From the NCBI GenBank assembly GCA_900491605.1, contig UESW01003901.1, positions 1,258,835-1,322,834 of the forward strand: DNA of 64,000 bases, read 5' to 3'. Under the pieces are notes generated by a model that was not told where the DNA came from, ran no database searches, and was given only the letters and a program-made list of their open reading frames with translations. The position numbers and the translations under genes were made by a program. Each line of letters opens with the position of its first letter. Positions within the stretch are counted from its first letter, which is position 1. Below, one piece after another: positions 59,371-64,000 of the stretch. The DNA is from Calamus simplicifolius. Lineage: Eukaryota; Streptophyta; Magnoliopsida; Arecales; Arecaceae.

Positions 59371-59543
59371 CATTCTCGGCACAAAGGCATGGATCGGACT
59401 GAAGGAAGCGTCAGTCCCGGATAGGACCTTATAGTCGGCCATTCGGGCATACTATGGCGCCGCCGGTATACACCGTTTCATTGGGCGGACTGGCCAGCTC
59501 AGCCCAATGTATAACTATGAGCTTTTTAACCGCAAAAAGTTAA
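59371..59543 (-). pseudogene. Decayed 18S rRNA fragment, unit 1 (V4 side)
   Basis: Reads on the - strand as a short 18S piece around AAAAAGCTCATAGTT and the following V4 region, with many C-to-T type changes. It is a shorter copy of the fragment at 59869-60322. Not a functional rRNA gene. Confidence 0.65.
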
Positions 59544-59716
59544 ACCAAAATATAGTGATGCATTTCAATGCGTCGCTTATTAGCGACGCATTGCATTGCA
59601 TCGCTGTTTAGCGATGCACACAATGCGTCATAGCGATGCACACAATGCGTCACTATTTAGCGACACACTGTATTGCGTAGCTAAACAGCGACGTATTGAA
59701 TTGCGTCGCTAATTTT
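59544..59716. repeat. Internal CACTA subterminal-type repeats
   Basis: About ten GCGTCGC/GCGACGC variants in both orientations separate the two telomere/18S units. Confidence 0.75.
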
Positions 59717-59868
59717 GGTTTATGGTTTTAGGATTTTATGGTTTGAGGGTTTTAGGGTTCTAGGGATTTTAGGGTTTTAGTGTTTAATTGAGGGTTTGGG
59801 GTTTTATAGTTTAGGGTTTTGGGTTTTAATTAGGTGTTATCAATGGTTTAGGGCATTTAGGGTTTAGG
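59717..59868. repeat. Degenerate telomere-like TTTAGGG array, unit 2
   Basis: Shorter array of TTTAGGG variants. It ends in the same junction (ATTTAGGGTTTAGGCTGCAT) with the second 18S fragment. Confidence 0.72.
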
Positions 59869-60322
59869 CTGCATTCTCAGCACAAAGGCGTGGATCGGAT
59901 TAAAGGCAGCATCAATCCCGGATAGGACCTTGTAATCGGCCACCCGGCACACTGTGGCACCACCAGTGCACATCATTCCATGGGATGGATCAGCCAGCCC
60001 AACCCAATGTACAACTACGAGCTTTTTAACTGCAACAACTTAAATATATGCTATTGGAGCTAGAATTACCTCGGCTGCTAGCACCAGTCTTGCCTTACAA
60101 TGGATCCGCTTGTTAAGGGATTTAGATTACTCAATCCAATTACCAGACTTGAAGAGCCAGCCGGTATTGTTATTTATTATCACTACCTCTCTGTGTCAGG
60201 ATTGGGCAATTTGCGCGCATGTTGCCTTACTTAGATGTGGTAGCCATTTCTCAGGCTCCCTCTCCTAAATCGAACCGTAATTCTACGTCACCCGTCAAGA
60301 TATCATGGTAGGCCCCTACTTG
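59869..60322 (-). pseudogene. Decayed 18S rRNA fragment, unit 2
   Basis: On the - strand, recognisable 18S blocks occur in the correct order: CTACCATG..TGACGGGTGACG, GAGAGGGAGCCTGAGAAATG, CAAATTGCCCAATCCTGACA, CAATACCGG, AATCTAAATCCCTTAAC, TGCTAGCAGCCGAGGTAATT (the conserved 530-loop region with changes), TATTTAAGTTGTTGCAGTTA and AAAAAGCTCGTAGTT. It covers about the second quarter of the 18S gene. Many substitutions make it a pseudogene captured in the transposon. Confidence 0.85.
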
Positions 60323-60548
60323 TCTCCTGATTTAGGGGAAATACGTACGGGAGCGGCACAAGGCCGAGCCCGACCCCCGATCGGCCACTTGGAAGGTAAC
60401 CCGCGATAAGAGATCGAAGCGCCACCGAGGGCGACGGAGGAGAGAAAGGGGCAACACTGCCACCCACAGAAGGTTCCCGAAGGAAGCGGACATGTAACAT
60501 TGCAGCCGCCCACATCACCCTGGGGCTCCAGCGAAACAAACGGCATAG
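60323..60548. other. GC-rich captured segment of unknown origin
   Basis: Continues from the 18S fragment, but no rRNA sequence is recognised. It is open on the - strand (60303-60563, 86 residues) without family features. Possibly a further captured host piece. Confidence 0.35.
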
Positions 60549-60639
60549 ATTACAATATATCAATATATAAAATTATCACTATATAATATTAAATATAATA
60601 AACTATAATAATTACTTAATAAAATTAATATTATAAAAT

Positions 60640-60900
60640 ATTAATATTTAGCGATGCATAACTGCGTCACTATTTAGTGACACATATTTAATGTGTCGCT
60701 AAATAGTGACGCATTTAGCGACCCATATTCATGCGTCGCTATTTAGCGATGCAATTATGCGTCGCTAAATTTTCGCCAAGACGAGGTTAGGCGAAAAATT
60801 AGCGATGCAATTAGTGACGCATTAATTGCGTTGCTAATTAGCGCAATTAACGACATTGTGTCGCTAATTAGTGATGCAAAATTGTGTCGCTAATCCTAAT
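60640..60900. repeat. CACTA subterminal-type repeats, third cluster
   Basis: Dense GCGTCGCTAA/TTAGCGATGCA motifs in both orientations, following ~90 bases of plain AT-rich DNA (60549-60639). Confidence 0.75.
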
Positions 60901-61865
60901 ATATAAAACCCCCCCACCCTTCTTCCTCCCTGATTTCTCCTCCCTTCCCCCCCCCCCACCGGCTGATCCTCTTCCTCCCTCTTTCCCACCTACTTCGGCG
61001 GCCCTCTGGCACCCGACCACCTCACCGACACCTATTTTTGGGTAAACCCCCACCTCCCTCCCCCCCATCTCTCCCATCTCCCTGCCGCCCTCCCCTTCCC
61101 GTCACCGGCCACGGCAAGGGGGAAAAAAAAAATTCAAAACCCCCCCCAAGCCACCTCCGGCCCTCCCTCTCCCATCGCTGGCCACGACAGTGGTCATGGC
61201 CATCGTCGCCAGCCACGGCTGCGCCCGGCCATGGCCTGGCCACGATAAGGGAAAAAAAATTCAAACCTCCCCCCCAAGCCCCCTCCGGCCCTCCCTCTCT
61301 CGTCGCCGGCCACGGCAGTGGCCGTGCCCGTCGTCGTCGGCCATGGCCACGCCCGGCCATGGCCTGGCCATAGTGACCAAGCCACGACAAGGGGAAAAAC
61401 AAAAAAAAATCAAAACTCCCCCCCAAGCCCCCTCCGCCCTCTCTCTCCTATCGCCGGCCACGGCAGTGGCCATGGCCATCGTCGCCAGCCACGGTCGCGC
61501 CGGTCGTGGCCGTCTAGCTGCAAGGGGGAAAAAATTTTCAAAACCCCCCCCCCAAGCCCCTCCGGCCCTCCCTCACCCATCGCCGACCACGACCATGGCC
61601 AAGTGGCTGTCGGCCATGGCGGCAAGGGGAAAAAAAATTTCAAACCCCCCCCCAAAGTGCCCTCCCTCTCCAGTCGCCGGCCACGGTTGCACCCGGTCGT
61701 GGCCTGGTCATGGTGGCCAGGCCATGACAAGGGGGAAAAAAATTTCAACCCCCCCCCCCCCCAACCCCCTCTAGCCCTCCCTCTTTCACCGGCCATGGCA
61801 GTGGTCGTGGCAACCCGGCTGCCAGCCGTGGCCTAGCCACGGTGGCCAAGCCATGGCAAGGCCAA
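60901..61865. repeat. GC-rich tandem repeat, ~120-bp units
   Basis: From ~61080, about six or seven imperfect units, each with a GGCCACGGCAGTGGCCATGG-type block, a GGGGAAAAAAAA run and a CCCCCCAAGCCCCCTCCGGC stretch. All long ORFs across it (up to 194 residues) are by-products in both strands. Confidence 0.82.
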
Positions 61866-62049
61866 ATAAAAAAAAGAAATTAAAGGTGTGCTGATCCCAC
61901 TAGCTACGATTGGCACCATGTATCTGCGGGCCATGAGAGAGTTTTATTTTTGAGTTTCAGATAAACTTATTAAATACATTTATCATTGATATAAAATTTC
62001 TTAATCTTGATATATTCTTAAACTAATTGTTTATTTCAATATAAAAAAG

Positions 62050-62946
62050 TTTACGTGGGACCCTGCCATCCATGATGCCATTAGGGCAGCATGGAATGCT
62101 CTTGCGGCACGCCGATACTCCGACATGCTTTATCGTTGAGGAGATCGAGTGAGCATCATGTGCATATGCCGAAGGGTATTTGGCACGACTGAGAGCAGGT
62201 GTGGCAGTCCTGAGGCCTGGCAAAGGAGGTCCACATCAGCCACCATGAACCATCGATCCGAGAAGGCGGTCGTGGCACGGGTCTCTCCTGCCACATTGTG
62301 GGGTCCATTTCGATTCAGGAGCACAGACCCGTATGGTAAGAAAACATAAATAATTTAATTACTAATTTAGTCATTTGTAAATACTTACATTTATATCATT
62401 TCTTCTGCTTTTGTAGTCTGAGCAGGAGGGCAGAGATCCTGGTGAGTTTCGCCTATTCAGGGCGACACACACCGGACGGTACCTGGGTCGATGCACCATC
62501 ACAGGATGTTGCGGTAAGAAATTAGTCTTATGTTGTAACTGTTTAATTTATAAACCTTTATTCAGGTTTGTATAATGATTAATTTATCATTGATTGTATA
62601 ATTCAAAGGCACGATTCGAGGAGCTTCAGTTCCAGTCATCGCAGGTCGACTCCAATGATGGGGGGTGCCCGTCGAACTCTCACCACAGAAGAGTTGACGT
62701 GTGTTTTTGGAAGCTGTTGGTGCCCAGCGAGACCGTAGGGTCTACGGTCTTGGCGCTAAAGCTTCTAGATATTTTTTTGGCTCCAGATCGCACTATTCTG
62801 GCGATATTCCTCCTGATCGTTTAGACGATATTCGAAGATCTATTACGGAGGAGGTTCGGCAAGAGCTTGCAGACATGAGAGAGCAGATGCGTCAGATGCA
62901 AGATTTGGTTCACCAAATGTTGCAGGGTTCATTCCAACCTCCGTAG
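62050..62946 (+). pseudogene. CACTA Transposase_24-type (PF03004-like) gene, broken
   Basis: Exon-like segments 62050-62335, ~62417-62513 and 62609-62946 separated by GT-AG-like introns. The first reads AAWNALAARRYSDMLY, then an in-frame TGA (62137-62139), then WQRRSTSATMNHRSEKAVVA, like the NR/Ser-rich core of the family. The second has RDPGEFRLFRATHT and a WVDAPSQD-like end in a shifted frame. The third has ARFEELQFQSSQVD, then after a shift in a G-run (~62658) EAVGAQRDRRVYGLGAKASRYF and a C-terminal coiled coil (EEVRQELADMREQMRQMQDL). Non-functional as it stands. The family assists transposition of En/Spm elements. Confidence 0.7.
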
Positions 62947-63133
62947 CTTCCCGTGATCGTGATAGTGCAGATTCTTGATGTATTTTTTTTCTACTTATGT
63001 TTTTGTATATCAAAATCTATAAGTATTAATATATAAATTTTTATATATTATTAAAAATTTTGTGATGAATGTTTCGATCAATTTGAATACAATAAAATTT
63101 ATAACATTTTGATTTTATTTTAAAAAATTAATT

Positions 63134-63516
63134 AGTGACGCTATTATGATGAAAATTTTTCATTGCAATTTTTTTTTAAAATAAATTCATAATTTTGCGA
63201 TGCATTTGCGATGCATAAAATGCGTCGCAATTTTGTGATGCAATTAGTCGCAAAATTATAATGCAATTTGGTTGTATGCGTCGCAATTTTGCGATGAATT
63301 AGTCGCAAAATTATGATGCAATTTGGAGTCGCGAATGCGTCGCTAAATTGCACTGCATTAGCTTTTATCGTAAAATAGTGATGCATTTTTTTGCGTCGTA
63401 ATATCGTCGCTTAATAGCAATGAAATTGCGACGGATTGCTATTTGCGATGAAATTTATAGCGACGGCCAAAATGCGTCGCTAATGATCATCGCTAAAATA
63501 TTTTTTTCTTGTAGTG
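63134..63516. repeat. Right subterminal repeats and TIR of the CACTA element
   Basis: More than ten GCGTCGCAATTT/GCGATGCA motifs in both orientations, ending TTTCTTGTAGTG at 63505-63516. Confidence 0.82.
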
Positions 63517-64000
63517 GTGGTCAATATGTGCGATCAATGCGCGCTTGCTATACCGAAGAACGGTGCAACAAGACTTTTCCTATGAACAAAAAGGTTAATA
63601 CAAGAAGGCCCTCAAGCCAATGTGTTGTTTCTAAAAGATTTAGACCCAACCCACTTGAATCTAAAAATAAGTGCATTCAAGGAAAAGTCTTTGTGCACCG
63701 GCCTCCGGTACATAAAGTGCCCATCGACCGTATGGATTGATCGTCCATGCGTGCCGGCGCGCATGCGGAGTTTATATAACATTTAGTAAAATGCTAGCTT
63801 CATCGCATTTGCGTGAAGGACAATAATATAAAATTTGAATGATGTGAAAATAACGATAGCAACATCATTCATGAGGGTTTACATGGAAATATTTATAGAT
63901 GCTAGCATAATGTTGTGAACTTGTAACGCCCTAAGCCTATCAAGTCACCAGCTAACTTAATTAACTTCGTTAGTAGGCTAAAACCACATAGCCTAAAAAC
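63517..64000. other. Right flank of the CACTA element
   Basis: Contains the inverted hairpin repeat copy (63520-63590) and a direct copy (63679-63715). TTGTAACGCCCTAAGCC near 63922 resembles the start of a TRIM LTR, cut by the window end. No gene. Confidence 0.45.

Larger units (their letters stand above)
58751..63516 (+). mobile_element. CACTA (En/Spm-type) transposon with captured cargo, 4.77 kb
   Basis: Terminal inverted repeats CACTACAAGAAA at 58751 and its complement ending at 63516. Subterminal arrays of GCGACGCAAT/GCGTCGCTAA motifs in both orientations fill 58780-59007, 59544-59716, 60640-60900 and 63134-63490; such motifs bind the element's own protein in this family. A broken Transposase_24-type gene lies at 62050-62946. 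No TNP2-like DDE transposase is visible, so the element is non-autonomous. The 3-bp flanks ACG and GTG do not match, so the target duplication is lost or mutated. Confidence 0.88.

Noticed and set aside
59869..60322. Functional 18S rRNA gene
   Set aside because: Only part of the gene is present, with many substitutions at normally invariant positions, inside a transposon.
61022..61836. Long Pro-rich ORFs (up to 194 residues)
   Set aside because: By-products of a GC-rich tandem repeat; open on both strands with no start context or domain.

Overview
This window is a stretch of plant nuclear DNA, almost certainly from a monocot. The main evidence is a spliced aldo-keto reductase gene with a very GC-rich first exon and AT-rich downstream exons, GT-AG introns, a spliced eIF3i gene, and dense nested plant transposons (Tat/Retand- and Tekay-like Ty3/gypsy, TRIM, L1-type LINE, copia, CACTA). 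A palm is a reasonable guess but is not shown by the sequence. There are only three host genes: two copies of one aldo-keto reductase (+ strand) and one 3'-truncated eIF3i (- strand). Most other long ORFs are parts of transposons or shadows of repeats.

Layout. Three paralogous blocks dominate the first 45 kb. Block A (1-6776) has a retrotransposon LTR end, a ~137-bp satellite, the aldo-keto reductase (AKR) gene, and a tandem TRIM element. Block B (17067 to ~25590) lacks the AKR gene and starts just 5' of the TRIM. Block C (from ~30.6 kb to ~45.05 kb) is the most complete: satellite, LTR element, AKR, TRIM, then a Tat/Retand retrotransposon. Shared and private insertions date the events. The TRIM (TSD GGGGT) is in all three blocks. 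A solo LTR (TSD CTACC) and a Tat LTR are only in B and C. In A, another Tat-type LTR was inserted and was then split by an 8.7-kb Tekay-like element (TSD ACAGT). Between B and C lie a 3'-truncated LINE, plain AT-rich DNA and a foldback element.

From 40671 to 51480 lies a complete-structure but mutated Tat/Retand element on the - strand: gag, protease, RT, RNase H and integrase, plus an antisense ORF on the + strand between pol and the 3' LTR. Its two LTRs are much more diverged from each other than B's LTR is from C's, and no matching TSD is seen.

From 51.5 to 56.2 kb lies the eIF3i gene with five exons (246 codons). The final ~80 codons are missing, so the gene ends at or near a rearrangement breakpoint. 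From 57.2 to 58.1 kb there is a decayed copia gag. From 58751 to 63516 there is a CACTA transposon with CACTACAAGAAA terminal inverted repeats, subterminal GCGTCGCTAA-type motifs and a broken Transposase_24-type gene. It carries an unusual cargo: two units in which degenerate TTTAGGG telomere-like repeats are joined to decayed antisense 18S rRNA fragments. This captured telomere/rDNA junction is the most unusual item in the window.
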